A DNA stretch of 43,511 bases, taken from NCBI GenBank assembly GCA_937922925.1, contig CALAKU010000080.1, forward strand, positions 1 through 43,511, read 5' to 3'. This document shows, in pieces, positions 1 through 8,958 of this stretch. This stretch comes from an uncultured Arenicella sp. GTDB lineage: Bacteria; Pseudomonadota; Gammaproteobacteria; Arenicellales; Arenicellaceae. The notes beneath the pieces were generated by a model. That model was not told where the DNA came from. It did no database searches and saw only the letters and a program-made list of their open reading frames with translations. The stretch's first letter is position 1; each line of letters opens with the position of its first letter. The position numbers and the translations under genes are program-made.

Positions 1-665
1 AAGGATGTTTGCATGATCCAGGCTTGGTCGCTCGCAACCCCAAAATTTGGCGATACCATGATGTTGGCGATTACATTATCAGTGCCGGTTTGAGCGCTTA
101 GCCAGGTTGACAATGTGGCGCCAGTGGAGGTGCCGATCAGAATCACTTTGTCACCGATTTGTTGGGCGATTTCGAGTGCTTCACGAGTGTCGTTGAGCCA
201 CGCAGAGACAGTGCCTTCAAGCATGGCGTCGTCGTCGCGCCCATGGCCTGCAAGGCGGCTAAAAAACACATTAGCTTGAAGCTTGTCGGCTAAGGCCTCG
301 GGGACTGGGCTGATTTCTTTGTGTGTTGCCGAGAAGCCATGCAAATATACCAGCGATATCGGTGTTTTACGGCGCTCACCATTAAACCAGCGAATGGTTT
401 TCTCTGTGCCTTGAATTAGGTTTGGCACTTCACGCTCGGTCTCGGCAAGCTTTGCTTCGAGTGCAATGAGCTCTTGAGCCTCGGCGGTTTTTTCGCTTTC
501 TTCGCTCAAGGCCTTTATTTCGCTCAAGGCTGTTATTTCGCTCAAGGCTGTTTCTTCGCTCAAGGCTGTTGTCTGGCTCAAGGCTGTTCCAGAGCTAAAA
601 ACACTCATCATTAAAAACGCCGCTAGGTAGGTGCAACGTATTTTGTTTTTGTTTTGGCATTGCAT
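1..665 (-). CDS. Secreted alpha/beta-hydrolase, 3' end cut by window edge
   Basis: Reading right to left from ATG at 665, 221 codons are open to the window edge, so the C-terminus is missing. An AGAGGT ribosome site lies about 7 nt upstream. Residues 1-29 look like a signal peptide with a hydrophobic core (YLAAFLMMSVFSSG). Residues 28-57 are a hexapeptide repeat of the form ALSExT. The catalytic domain follows, with an oxyanion-type HGF at 109-111 and the nucleophile elbow GTSTG at 178-182 (Ser180). This pattern fits serine hydrolases such as lipases, esterases or monoacylglycerol lipase-like enzymes acting in the periplasm. The acid and His of the triad lie outside the window. The substrate is unknown. 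The gene is divergent from the small secreted protein at 850. Confidence 0.8.
   Translation of the reverse strand, partial: MQCQNKNKIRCTYLAAFLMMSVFSSGTALSQTTALSEETALSEITALSEIKALSEESEKTAEAQELIALEAKLAETEREVPNLIQGTEKTIRWFNGERRKTPISLVYLHGFSATHKEISPVPEALADKLQANVFFSRLAGHGRDDDAMLEGTVSAWLNDTREALEIAQQIGDKVILIGTSTGATLSTWLSAQTGTDNVIANIMVSPNFGVASDQAWIMQTS
495..584 (-). repeat. 18-bp tandem repeat, five units, in frame
   Basis: Five imperfect 18-bp units (495-512, 513-530, 531-548, 549-566, 567-584) each end in GCTCAAGGC on the + strand. The length is a multiple of three, so on the minus strand they encode ALSExT-type hexapeptides just after the signal peptide of the hydrolase. Copy number could change by slippage without breaking the frame. 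Confidence 0.85.
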
Positions 666-849
666 AGTAAGACCTCTAATCATGATCTGTACTGACACCA
701 TTGTGTTGCGAGCGGGCCTATCTAATACAGGTGCCGTATTGCTCAACACCGATATCTTTGTTAGTGTGAATAAACCCAAAGACTAACCATGCCGGGCTTT
801 GTTTGGCACCTTGCCCCTACTAAGCTCGCGAGCACAAGGAGTTTTCAAC

Positions 850-1251
850 ATGTTAATGAAGAATACCTTGAAACTTATTTCTAACCAATCGCGTTTACGA
901 TTTCGCTCAAAGCTCGAGCAATTCTCAAGGCCACCGAGGCTCTCAAGGCCAGAGCTCAACCCTAAGCTCAGTGTTTTTGCTGCCCTTATGATTGGCTTAT
1001 TTTTTACCGCAATGGCCACAGCCCAATCGGTTGAGGATGTTCGCTGGAAAACTGAGGAGCAGGTGAGGTCGGTGCTGGGCGAGCCTCTAAAGACGAGTAA
1101 CCCGGTAGGAACACACGCGAGTTACACGCTTTGGGAATATCAAGAATTTACGGTTGCCTTTGCAAACAATAGAGCCTTTCATCTATTCGATAAAAACAGT
1201 CTCCGTAAAATCGAACTGGATGAAAACCGCGCTAGCGAATCAGGTCAGTAG
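850..1251 (+). CDS. Small secreted protein of unknown function
   Basis: 133 residues from ATG at 850, chosen because AAGGAG lies 8 nt upstream. An upstream in-frame ATG at 799 lacks such a site. A long basic N-terminal region (about residues 1-40) leads into a hydrophobic segment (LSVFAALMIGLFFTAMATAQS), which suggests a signal peptide or membrane anchor. The remaining roughly 70 residues have the pattern WKTEEQVRSVLGEP...YTLWEY...F, loosely like the small lipoprotein/SmpA-type fold in which a short VxxxLGxP turn precedes beta-strands. I do not recognise a family with confidence. Its 3' end overlaps the 3' end of convergent dapE by 12 bp. It sits apart from any operon, so context does not suggest a role. 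Confidence 0.6.
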   Translation: MLMKNTLKLISNQSRLRFRSKLEQFSRPPRLSRPELNPKLSVFAALMIGLFFTAMATAQSVEDVRWKTEEQVRSVLGEPLKTSNPVGTHASYTLWEYQEFTVAFANNRAFHLFDKNSLRKIELDENRASESGQ

Positions 1252-2382
1252 ATTTACCATTACGGCTTTGTAAATGCCTGAGAGCTGATGAGGGGTTTTT
1301 AAGTCCACGCACTCGTTTACTTTGTGAATCGTTGCATTAATGGGGCCAAGTTCCACCACTTGTGCGCCGGTCGGGGCGATAAAGCGCCCATCTGAGGTGC
1401 CGCCACTGGTCGACAATTGCGAGTCGATGTTTAGCTCGGTCTTTATCGCGGCTTGGCATGCGTCGACCAATGCGCCGGGCTCGGTCAAAAAGGGTTCCCC
1501 AAAAAGAGTCCAGTCGATCTCATAAGCGTGGCCGAGTTGATTTAGCTCTGATTCGATACGGCGTTGAATCGCATCAGCAGTTTGTTCTGTCGAATAGCGA
1601 ATATTAAATGTGATGGTAACTGTATCGGGGATCACATTTGTGGCGCCGGTGCCGCCGCCGATATTGGAGATTTGAAAACTCGACGCCGGAAAGTAATCAT
1701 TGCCTTTATCCCACTCTATATTGGTTAATGCGGTAATCACTTCGCCGCTTTTGTGAATAGGGTTATCCGCCAAATGTGGGTAGGCGACATGGCCTTGTAC
1801 TCCTAGCAGGCGCAATATCCCGCCAAGTGAACCACGTCGACCATTTTTAATCACGTCGGCAAGCTGATTGCTGGAACTGGGTTCGCCGACTAAGCAATAG
1901 TCTATTTTTTCACCGCGCTTCTCTAAGGTCTCGATCACCTTGCGGGTGCCACATGTCGCGGGGCCTTCCTCATCAGAGGTAATTAGTAAAGCGATAGACC
2001 CTTTGTGATTGGGGTGTTTCTCGACAAAAGATTCTATCGAGGTGATGAATGCAGCCAGCGATGTTTTCATGTCGGCGGCACCACGACCCACTAATTGTCC
2101 ATCGCACTCGGTCGGCGTAAATGGGTGGCTCTGCCAGGCATCTGGATCACCAATCGGCACCACGTCGGTGTGGCCAGCAAAGGTGAGGCAAGGCCGTTCG
2201 CTACCTCTACGTGCCCATAGATTCGTAACCGTGCCGTGATGGTCGCTGAACTCCAACCATTCGATACTAAAACCAATGCTGGCCAATCGCTCGGCCATCA
2301 ATGCTTGGCAGCCTGCGTCGTTGGGAGTTACCGAGGGTGCCGCAATCAGCGTTTTAGTTAACTCAAGAGTTGGGTCGCTCAC
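1240..2382 (-). CDS. dapE: Succinyl-diaminopimelate desuccinylase
   Basis: DapE hydrolyses N-succinyl-LL-2,6-diaminopimelate to succinate and LL-diaminopimelate, for lysine and peptidoglycan. The 380 residues match the family length (E. coli about 375). M20 di-zinc metallopeptidase landmarks are visible: H71 and D73 in AGHTDVV, D104 in GRGAADMK, and E138/E139 in SDEEGPA, the catalytic Glu plus a metal ligand. A C-terminal His lies in GPINATIHKVNE. The start is GTG. It follows dapD by 7 bp, so the two succinylase-branch enzymes are probably co-transcribed. In E. coli dapE lies elsewhere, so this pairing is a local arrangement. Confidence 0.97.
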   Translation of the reverse strand: MSDPTLELTKTLIAAPSVTPNDAGCQALMAERLASIGFSIEWLEFSDHHGTVTNLWARRGSERPCLTFAGHTDVVPIGDPDAWQSHPFTPTECDGQLVGRGAADMKTSLAAFITSIESFVEKHPNHKGSIALLITSDEEGPATCGTRKVIETLEKRGEKIDYCLVGEPSSSNQLADVIKNGRRGSLGGILRLLGVQGHVAYPHLADNPIHKSGEVITALTNIEWDKGNDYFPASSFQISNIGGGTGATNVIPDTVTITFNIRYSTEQTADAIQRRIESELNQLGHAYEIDWTLFGEPFLTEPGALVDACQAAIKTELNIDSQLSTSGGTSDGRFIAPTGAQVVELGPINATIHKVNECVDLKTPHQLSGIYKAVMVNLLT

Positions 2383-2389
2383 AGTACTT

Positions 2390-3214
2390 TTAATCCGTTC
2401 TCAACAGTTCGTTTAAGCCAGTTTTACCGCGCGTTTTCGCATCTACTTTTTTCACGATGACCGCGCAATACAAACTATGGCTGCCGTCTTTTGATGGCAG
2501 TGAACCAGACACCACGACTGAGCCAGCGGGCACTCTGCCGTAGTGAACTTCGCCGGTCTCGCGATCGTAAATCTTGGTGCTTTGGCCGATGTAAACGCCC
2601 ATCGAGATAACACTGCCTTGTTCGACCACCACGCCCTCGACAATTTCTGAGCGCGCGCCAATAAAACAATCGTCTTCGATAATGACAGGGCCAGCTTGGA
2701 TCGGTTCCAAGACACCGCCAATCCCAACGCCGCCAGATAAATGCACGTTTTTGCCAATTTGAGCACAGGAACCAACCGTCGCCCACGTATCGACCATAGC
2801 GCCTTCATCAACATAAGCGCCAATATTTACGTAGCTTGGCATAAGAATCACACTGGGGGCGATATAAGAGCCTTTACGCGCTGTGGCTGGGGGGACAACA
2901 CGAAAACCTTCTTCACGAAATCGCTCAGCAGAATAATCAGCAAATTTTGATGGCACTTTATCAAAATAGTTAGTTTGCGACCCCGCTACCAAGTCGTTGT
3001 CACGCAGAGCAAACGATAACAGCACGGCCTTTTTTAGCCACTGATTGACTTGCCATTGACCATCGACTGGTTGCGCGACTCTCGCTGTACCGCGATCCAG
3101 CATGTCTATGGCCGCTTCGACGGCCTCTCGTACCTCTGACGGGGCCGATGAAGGTGAAAACTCAGCTCGGCGCTCAAAGGCGTCATCGATGATTTGTTGT
3201 AATTGCTCGGTCAT
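2390..3214 (-). CDS. dapD: Tetrahydrodipicolinate N-succinyltransferase
   Basis: DapD transfers succinyl from succinyl-CoA to tetrahydrodipicolinate, the first step of the succinylase branch of lysine/diaminopimelate synthesis. The length of 274 residues equals the E. coli enzyme. An N-terminal helical domain is followed by a left-handed beta-helix of imperfect hexapeptide repeats (for example [19 protein letters not shown], then [15 protein letters not shown] and [14 protein letters not shown]), typical of trimeric acyltransferases. It starts at ATG 3214 with no strong ribosome site visible. It lies 83 bp downstream of glnD, the same glnD-dapD neighbourhood as in enterics, and just ahead of dapE. 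Confidence 0.97.
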   Translation of the reverse strand: MTEQLQQIIDDAFERRAEFSPSSAPSEVREAVEAAIDMLDRGTARVAQPVDGQWQVNQWLKKAVLLSFALRDNDLVAGSQTNYFDKVPSKFADYSAERFREEGFRVVPPATARKGSYIAPSVILMPSYVNIGAYVDEGAMVDTWATVGSCAQIGKNVHLSGGVGIGGVLEPIQAGPVIIEDDCFIGARSEIVEGVVVEQGSVISMGVYIGQSTKIYDRETGEVHYGRVPAGSVVVSGSLPSKDGSHSLYCAVIVKKVDAKTRGKTGLNELLRTD

Positions 3215-3297
3215 TGGGCTGTTGATTGTGTTGACTAACTTTGGGAAGGGGATTATCCAGCAGATTAGATAAAACTGCCATGTCGACGCGTAAAATT

Positions 3298-6087
3298 CTA
3301 CGCGCTTTTTTTGCCCAACTTGGTCTTTCTAGTGCTTGTCTTTTGGGCTGTTTTCTCTGCTTTCTTGAGATCTTTTTCAACCATGTTCTTAGGCGTTTTT
3401 GGGTTTGCCTTTGGGCTGCTCTCGGAGGTGTCTAAGGCTGTGCAAATCTGCTCTTGCAGCTTGCTCAACAAGGTTTCGTCGACCACTGGCGTGTGGTCGC
3501 CATGGCGAATGTAAAAAATGTCTTCGGCGCGCTCGCCGAAGGTAGCGACTCGGGCACTTAGCAAAATTAGATTGTGCCGCTTAAGAATACGCGCCACATT
3601 GTGTAGTAAACCCGGCTGATCTTGAGCAACGACCTCCATGGTGGTGTAGCTTTTTGCATTAAATAGAAAACGCACTGATGGTTGAATCGGAAAGTGCTTT
3701 AAAGCTCTTGACGACTTACCCCGAGAAATTGGCTTATCGTCTCGGTATTCAAGAATAAGGCTGCGCAGGCGCTGCTCTAAGAACGTGCAATATTGTTTGT
3801 CTTGAGCCAGCTCAAGGTCGGGCACCACCGCGTTAAAACTGTACAGGGCAAAGCCATTTGAGCTCAGCTGTAAGCGTGCTTCGATAATATTCAAATCCAG
3901 CGCATCGAAGGAACCGGTCACCTGAGTTAACAAGCGATTAGTTTCGGGTGCAAATACAAAAAACATATTGGCTTCCAAGCGCTCGCTATAGCGAACCGAC
4001 ACCAGTGGAATGCCCATTGCTGAATTTAGTATCAGGCTACTGGCGTGCCAGGCAATGTAGTAGGGCTCGTTGCGGATAAAATAGTCGTTTGGCAGCGTAT
4101 TCCAGAACTGATGAATAAGCTCGCTATTGCTGCGCTTTTCTCCAACTTGTTCAACAATCAAGGCCATCGCCGTCGATTGATCGTCTTTTACGTGCTCATT
4201 GGCGTCGATTGGTTGAGCTAGGCCCTGGCGTAAGGCTTGTCGTGTTGCTTTGTACAGCTCTAAGAGGAGCTGGCCTTTCCAAGCATTCCAGACTTTGGGG
4301 CTGGTGCCGCGAATATCAGCGAGGGTTAAAAGGTAGAGATTGTCTAAGTGTTCTATATCGCCGACGATCTCGGCAAATTCTTTGATAACGTCTGGGTCTG
4401 AAATGTCGCGACGTTGAGAAAAGTGCGACATGCGTAAATGTTGTAACACTAGCCAGCCAACCAGGCGCGCATCGTATTCGCTTAGATTATGCGAGATACA
4501 AAATTCATAGGCATCGCTCTCTCCTAAGATCGAGTGATCGCCACCACGGCCCTTAGCAATATCGTGGAAAAGCGCGCCTAAAAATAGCCGTTCAGGTTTG
4601 TATAGCTTCGCTAAAATTTCGCTGGCTACTGGAAATTCGTCAGGGTATTTGCGCAAGCGAGTAAGCTTTTCGATGACTTTGAGGGTATGACCATCGACGG
4701 TGTACACGTGGAAAAGGTCGTGCTGCATTTGCCCCACAATAGAGCCAAACGCAGGCACATAAGCCCCGAGCAATCCGTAGGCATTCATGCGACTAAGCGC
4801 ATTAGTTAAGCCAATGCCTTCGTGTTTAAACAGAGATAAAAACAGAGCCTTGGTTTGTTCGTCGTCGCGGAACTGCGAATTAATTTTATCCAAATTTGCT
4901 CGAATTGAGCGAATGGTGTCTGGATGAATCGTTGTGATTTTATGTTCTTGCATCAAACAAAAGAGTTTGATCATCGCGCGAGGTTGTCGAGCAAACAGAT
5001 CTGGCTCAGTTTGTTCGATCATTTTGTTTTTGAGCATGAAGTGCTCGTCCAATTTTCGCCCTTTGAGCAGCGAGAAGCGTGTGTTGGCATTCAAACGATA
5101 ATTGCTTATTAGCAACTCGTTGAGGTAGATCACGTTTTTGACGGTGCGATAATAGCGCTTCATCAATTGCTCAACGGCCAAATGCGCTTGTGTGTCTTGA
5201 TAACCAAAATCTTGCGCAAGCTGCCGCTGGGTATCGAACAAGAGCCGGTCTTCGCGTCGTTGAGTAATTAGGTGTAAGCCAACTCGCATCTTCCATAAAA
5301 TATTGCGTGCGCGAACCAACATTCTGTATTCGTCGTCGTTGATCAGTTTTTGCTCATTCATTTCTTTGAACGAGCGAACCCCATAGTGCCTATTGTAGAT
5401 CCAAAGAATGGTTTGCAGATCGCGCAGACCACCAGGGCTTTCTTTAATGTTTGGCTCCAGAGAGTAAGCGGTGTCTTGGTAGCGTTTGTAACGAAGTTCT
5501 TGTTCTTCTATTTTTGCGGTAGCAAATTTGTCGTTTGACCAAATTCGAGCAGTGCGAATTTTCTCATCAAGCTGCGCCACCAGCTTCGTATCGCCAGCTA
5601 AACGTCGGGCTTCGAGCAGATTCGTGAAAATGGTGACATCAGCGCGCGCTTCTTTTATGCAATCTTTAACAGAGCGAACACTGTGGCCAATATCAAGGCC
5701 GATGTCCCACAAAAAGCGCAAAAACGATTCAATAAATTCCTTCGCGGCGTCGTAATCCTCGTCTGCAAGTAAGATGAGCAAATCGACATCTGAAAAAGGG
5801 TGCAATTCGCTACGCCCATATCCGCCAACCGCGACTAATGATGGTTCGCGGGTGAGTTCATGTTGGTTCAAATAGTGTGCCCAGATAACACACACTAGCT
5901 CGTCGATCATCCAGGTAAATCGCTCTACCAGTTCTGCTGATGAAACTCCTTCACCTTGATGTTTTGCAAGCTGTTCCAGAGCTTGTTTAATGACTTTCTT
6001 AAATGGCGCGATCGGGAGTTGCGCCTTGGCTTCAAGGCTGCGTTTAAAAACGGCTGGATTCAATAATTTATTCTTACCAAAGTGCAT
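3298..6087 (-). CDS. glnD: Bifunctional PII uridylyltransferase / uridylyl-removing enzyme
   Basis: GlnD senses glutamine and adds or removes UMP on PII proteins, which controls glutamine synthetase and nitrogen gene expression. In order: the nucleotidyltransferase motif [15 protein letters not shown] at residues 88-102, whose Asp residues bind metal; a helical linker; the HD domain with FHDIAKG (H508, D509) for uridylyl removal; and two C-terminal ACT domains for glutamine sensing (for example [17 protein letters not shown]). At 929 residues it is slightly longer than E. coli GlnD (890). The extra length includes a lysine-rich C-terminal tail of about 25 residues. It begins 9 bp after map, so it is probably in one transcript with map and perhaps dapD-dapE. 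Confidence 0.97.
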   Translation of the reverse strand: MHFGKNKLLNPAVFKRSLEAKAQLPIAPFKKVIKQALEQLAKHQGEGVSSAELVERFTWMIDELVCVIWAHYLNQHELTREPSLVAVGGYGRSELHPFSDVDLLILLADEDYDAAKEFIESFLRFLWDIGLDIGHSVRSVKDCIKEARADVTIFTNLLEARRLAGDTKLVAQLDEKIRTARIWSNDKFATAKIEEQELRYKRYQDTAYSLEPNIKESPGGLRDLQTILWIYNRHYGVRSFKEMNEQKLINDDEYRMLVRARNILWKMRVGLHLITQRREDRLLFDTQRQLAQDFGYQDTQAHLAVEQLMKRYYRTVKNVIYLNELLISNYRLNANTRFSLLKGRKLDEHFMLKNKMIEQTEPDLFARQPRAMIKLFCLMQEHKITTIHPDTIRSIRANLDKINSQFRDDEQTKALFLSLFKHEGIGLTNALSRMNAYGLLGAYVPAFGSIVGQMQHDLFHVYTVDGHTLKVIEKLTRLRKYPDEFPVASEILAKLYKPERLFLGALFHDIAKGRGGDHSILGESDAYEFCISHNLSEYDARLVGWLVLQHLRMSHFSQRRDISDPDVIKEFAEIVGDIEHLDNLYLLTLADIRGTSPKVWNAWKGQLLLELYKATRQALRQGLAQPIDANEHVKDDQSTAMALIVEQVGEKRSNSELIHQFWNTLPNDYFIRNEPYYIAWHASSLILNSAMGIPLVSVRYSERLEANMFFVFAPETNRLLTQVTGSFDALDLNIIEARLQLSSNGFALYSFNAVVPDLELAQDKQYCTFLEQRLRSLILEYRDDKPISRGKSSRALKHFPIQPSVRFLFNAKSYTTMEVVAQDQPGLLHNVARILKRHNLILLSARVATFGERAEDIFYIRHGDHTPVVDETLLSKLQEQICTALDTSESSPKANPKTPKNMVEKDLKKAEKTAQKTSTRKTKLGKKSA

Positions 6088-6096
6088 GAACTTGCC

Positions 6097-6867
6097 CTAA
6101 GGTAGAACGGCGTTCTCTGACGTGGTTAAGATTTCATAGCCTGTCGAGGTTACAAGCAGTGTGTGCTCCCACTGAGCCGACAGGGAGTGATCTCTGGTGA
6201 CTACCGTCCAATTGTCGGCGAGCAATCGAGTTTCTCGTTTGCCCGCGTTAACCATCGGCTCAATCGTAAACGTCATACCTTCTTGTAACTCCATGCCGGT
6301 ATTTGGCTTGCCGTAATGCAAAACTTGAGGGTCTTCATGAAACACGCGGCCAATGCCATGACCACAGTATTCTCTGACGATGGAGAAATTTGCCGCCTCT
6401 GCGTGTTGTTGAATAGCGTGACCGATATCACCAAGCTTCACGCCCGGTTTAACCATTTCAATACCAATCAGCATGGATTCTTTGGCGGTTTCACTCAAGC
6501 GTTTAGCTAAAATACTCGGTTGCCCAACGTAGTACATGCGGCTGTTGTCGCCATGATAGCCATCCTTAATCACCGTAACGTCGATGTTGATGATATCGCC
6601 ATTTTTCAGCTTCTTCTCTCCAGGGATGCCATGGCAGATTACATGGTTAACTGATGTGCAAATAGACTTTGGGAATCCACGATAATTTAAGCAAGCGGGA
6701 ATGGCATCTTGCTCATTAACAATATACTCGTGACAAAGACGGTCGAGTTCATCCGTGGTAACCCCAGCAACGACATAAGGCTCAATCATGTCTAAGACCT
6801 CGCTTGCCAAACGACCAGCAACTCTCATCAGTTCGATTTCTTGCTCGGTTTTTATGCTAACAGCCAT
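6097..6867 (-). CDS. map: Methionine aminopeptidase, type I
   Basis: Map removes the initiator Met from nascent proteins in the cytoplasm. The 256 residues from ATG 6867 fit the short type I form. A TTG two codons upstream (6873) is a possible but less likely start, and neither has a clear ribosome site. The metal-ligand pattern is visible: the two Asp in NIDVTVIKDGYHGDNSR, the His in CGHGIGRVFHEDP, the Glu in TIEPMVN and the Glu in QWEHTLLV. It heads the minus-strand map-glnD-dapD-dapE group. map is usually divergent from rpsB in this lineage, but here about 3.7 kb of accessory genes lie between them. Confidence 0.96.
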   Translation of the reverse strand: MAVSIKTEQEIELMRVAGRLASEVLDMIEPYVVAGVTTDELDRLCHEYIVNEQDAIPACLNYRGFPKSICTSVNHVICHGIPGEKKLKNGDIINIDVTVIKDGYHGDNSRMYYVGQPSILAKRLSETAKESMLIGIEMVKPGVKLGDIGHAIQQHAEAANFSIVREYCGHGIGRVFHEDPQVLHYGKPNTGMELQEGMTFTIEPMVNAGKRETRLLADNWTVVTRDHSLSAQWEHTLLVTSTGYEILTTSENAVLP

Positions 6868-7092
6868 AGTCAAAGGATAGAAAAGGTCTCAATAAACAGG
6901 CCGCTAGTGTAACAAAAATGCGGGCGGAGCGCGGTCAACAAAACTTGGTGTTTGAGTTGCTGCGCAAGGCGGCGCAAAGAAAGTCGCAATCTACGGTGAA
7001 TAAGATTAGTATCATTGAGGTCACGCAAGACAAAGACAAAAAAATAAGAAGAAAACAAAGCAAACAAAAAAAAACAATAGTCGGAGATAGAG

Positions 7093-7854
7093 GTGGAGTT
7101 TAGTTTACTCAGACGCGCACAATTTAATTTTTGGCGCATGGCTGAACCGCGAGCGGTTTTTGAATGGCAAAGCTTTTACGCGCTTAAGCCCTTGTTGAAG
7201 CGTCTTCCCAAAGGTGATGGTCACAGCGTGATTGTCTTTCCTGGGTTTGTTGGTAGCGATCGTTCAACAAAACCGATGCGTGAAATCCTTGATGCACTGG
7301 GCTATAAATCAGCAGGCTGGGGCTTGGGCCAAAATTTGTTTTTTGATGAGCAGCTTGAAGCTGAAATGGAAGCGTTAGTCAGGGAAGAGGCCGAGAAAAG
7401 TGGTGGCAAAGTATCCTTGGTGGGTTGGAGTCTTGGGGGGGTGTACGCGCGCGAGATTGCCAAACGCTGCCCAAATCAAGTTCGATGTGTGATTGCTTTG
7501 GGTTCACCGATTTCGGGTCGCATGCGTCAAACCCATGCCTCTAACCTGTTTAGAGCCATCAATGGGCAGCCTTCAAACCTAGATCGAACCCGCTATCGTG
7601 AGCTTCCAAAAGCACCCCCGGTGCCAACCACGTCTATTTTTTCAAAGTCCGACGGGATTGTTGCTTGGGAGGCTTCCAAACAAGAAACGTCTGAACTCAG
7701 TGAAAACATTGAGGTGCCAGCCTCGCATTTGGGTCTGGGTGTAAACCCCTTGGTTATCGCGCTATTGTCTAACCGCTTGGCTCAAGATCCAAAGAACTGG
7801 CAAAAGTTCGAGCCAAAATGGTGGTCAAGACTATTGATCAAGACGCCCAAGTAG
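7093..7854 (+). CDS. Alpha/beta-hydrolase, lipase-like
   Basis: 253 residues from GTG 7093, with GGAG 6 nt upstream. ATG 7138 is the alternative start. No signal peptide is seen. A short hydrophobic strand (HSVIVFPGFVGSD) precedes the nucleophile elbow GWSLGG (Ser113). A plausible acid is Asp187 in SKSDGIV and a plausible His is His212 in PASHLG, so a full triad is present. The GWSLGG elbow and the GSPISG segment resemble PGAP1/lipase-class hydrolases. The natural substrate is unknown. It lies in the accessory block between map and rpsB, beside a second hydrolase and a WS/DGAT acyltransferase, so a role in neutral-lipid or ester turnover is a reasonable inference, not shown. Confidence 0.75.
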   Translation: MEFSLLRRAQFNFWRMAEPRAVFEWQSFYALKPLLKRLPKGDGHSVIVFPGFVGSDRSTKPMREILDALGYKSAGWGLGQNLFFDEQLEAEMEALVREEAEKSGGKVSLVGWSLGGVYAREIAKRCPNQVRCVIALGSPISGRMRQTHASNLFRAINGQPSNLDRTRYRELPKAPPVPTTSIFSKSDGIVAWEASKQETSELSENIEVPASHLGLGVNPLVIALLSNRLAQDPKNWQKFEPKWWSRLLIKTPK

Positions 7855-7901
7855 ACTTGAGGCAGCGCACACCTAATTTAAACTTAGCTTGAGTTGATCA
7901 A

Positions 7902-8795
7902 CTATGCGGCTCTGGCAATAGTGTCGGCGATGATTCGCGTGAATTTGGGTAGCAACTGCTTGGGTAAGTCATGACCCATCCCTTCGATTAAATGCAATTG
8001 TGCGTTATGAATGTTGTTGGCCGTGTCCTGCCCAGCCTCCACTGGCACTAATACATCTTGCTTGCCATGGATGACACTTACCGGAAGGTTAATTCGTCGA
8101 AGCAACGGTCGGCGATCACCGGTTTTCACTATGGCAGCCATTTGGTGAGCGAAGCCCTTGGGAGAATGGGCGCGACGCACGGTACGTAAAATACGCTCGG
8201 TGAGCTCGTCTTTACTCGCCGGATAATCCGGGCTTCCAATCATGGCCCACGTTTTCAATGCATGTGCGAGATAGGCATCCTCTTGATCCGGGCTAGGTCG
8301 GGTGATTAATTGCCAGATCACACGTGGTTTCGCAGCAGGCAAGTCTGGGGAACCAGAGCTTGACATAATAGAGGTGAGGCTCAGGCTTCGATCTGGATGT
8401 TCGGCCGCGCATATCTGCGCGATCATTCCGCCCATCGAGGCACCAACCCAATGCGCCTTTTCGATATCCAAAGCATCCAGAACACCGATCGCATCGCTAG
8501 CCATATCATGTAAAGAATAGGGCGCCTTTACCTTGAGCCCCAGTTTCTGTCGGGCGAGCATGGCGATAGGATTAACATTGATGTTTGTTTGAATTTGTTC
8601 CGACAAACCTATGTCTCGATTGTCAAAACGGATAACACGCAGATTGTGCTCCACTAACTGCTCACAGAACGCGTCTGGCCACGCGATCATCTGGGTGCCG
8701 AGGCCCATAATCAGAACAACTGCTGGATGCTTTGCATCGCCAAATTCCTCGTAGGCCAAACGAAGCCCGTTGGCCATTAAATACTGCTCACTCAC
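7902..8795 (-). CDS. Alpha/beta-hydrolase fold esterase
   Basis: 297 residues starting at GTG 8795. The classic alpha/beta-hydrolase order is clear: VVLIMGLGTQ oxyanion strand, FDNRDIGLS, nucleophile elbow GASMGG (Ser120), a cap region, then HGKQDVLVP carrying the acid and EGMGHDLP carrying the catalytic His. The FDNRDIG signature is common in methylesterase/RdmC-like and heroin-esterase-like hydrolases. The exact substrate cannot be inferred. It converges with the upstream hydrolase, leaving 47 bp that contain a 12-bp palindrome at 7892-7903. It is on the same strand as, and about 150 bp downstream of, the WS/DGAT gene, so co-transcription is possible. Confidence 0.8.
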   Translation of the reverse strand: MSEQYLMANGLRLAYEEFGDAKHPAVVLIMGLGTQMIAWPDAFCEQLVEHNLRVIRFDNRDIGLSEQIQTNINVNPIAMLARQKLGLKVKAPYSLHDMASDAIGVLDALDIEKAHWVGASMGGMIAQICAAEHPDRSLSLTSIMSSSGSPDLPAAKPRVIWQLITRPSPDQEDAYLAHALKTWAMIGSPDYPASKDELTERILRTVRRAHSPKGFAHQMAAIVKTGDRRPLLRRINLPVSVIHGKQDVLVPVEAGQDTANNIHNAQLHLIEGMGHDLPKQLLPKFTRIIADTIARAA

Positions 8796-8911
8796 TCTTA
8801 GAACCTTAATTCAGTTTTACGCGGGCCGTTTGAAGACCAAGCGACGTTTTCGTTTCTATTGTTATTTCTTTGCTTTTTCTGCGTGTTTTCTTTAACTAGT
8901 GGAAAGTGGCG

Positions 8912-8958
8912 TTTTGGCTATGCCTTTTTCGCCGGTGTCTTTTGGCTATGCCTTTTTC
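8912..8958. repeat. 28-bp repeat, 1.7 copies, across a stop codon
   Basis: A 19-bp segment, TTTTGGCTATGCCTTTTTC, occurs at 8912-8930 and again at 8940-8958, giving a 28-bp period. The right copy spans the TAG stop (8946-8948) of the WS/DGAT gene. 28 is not a multiple of three, so gain or loss of units here would change the reading frame downstream of the lysine-rich tail. Confidence 0.85.

Noticed and set aside
799-849. Upstream in-frame start extending the small secreted protein by 17 residues
   Set aside because: No ribosome site, whereas AAGGAG precedes ATG 850.
7892-7903. 12-bp palindrome AGTTGATCAACT between convergent hydrolases
   Set aside because: Short, covers a stop codon, and no second copy or partner was seen; probably chance.
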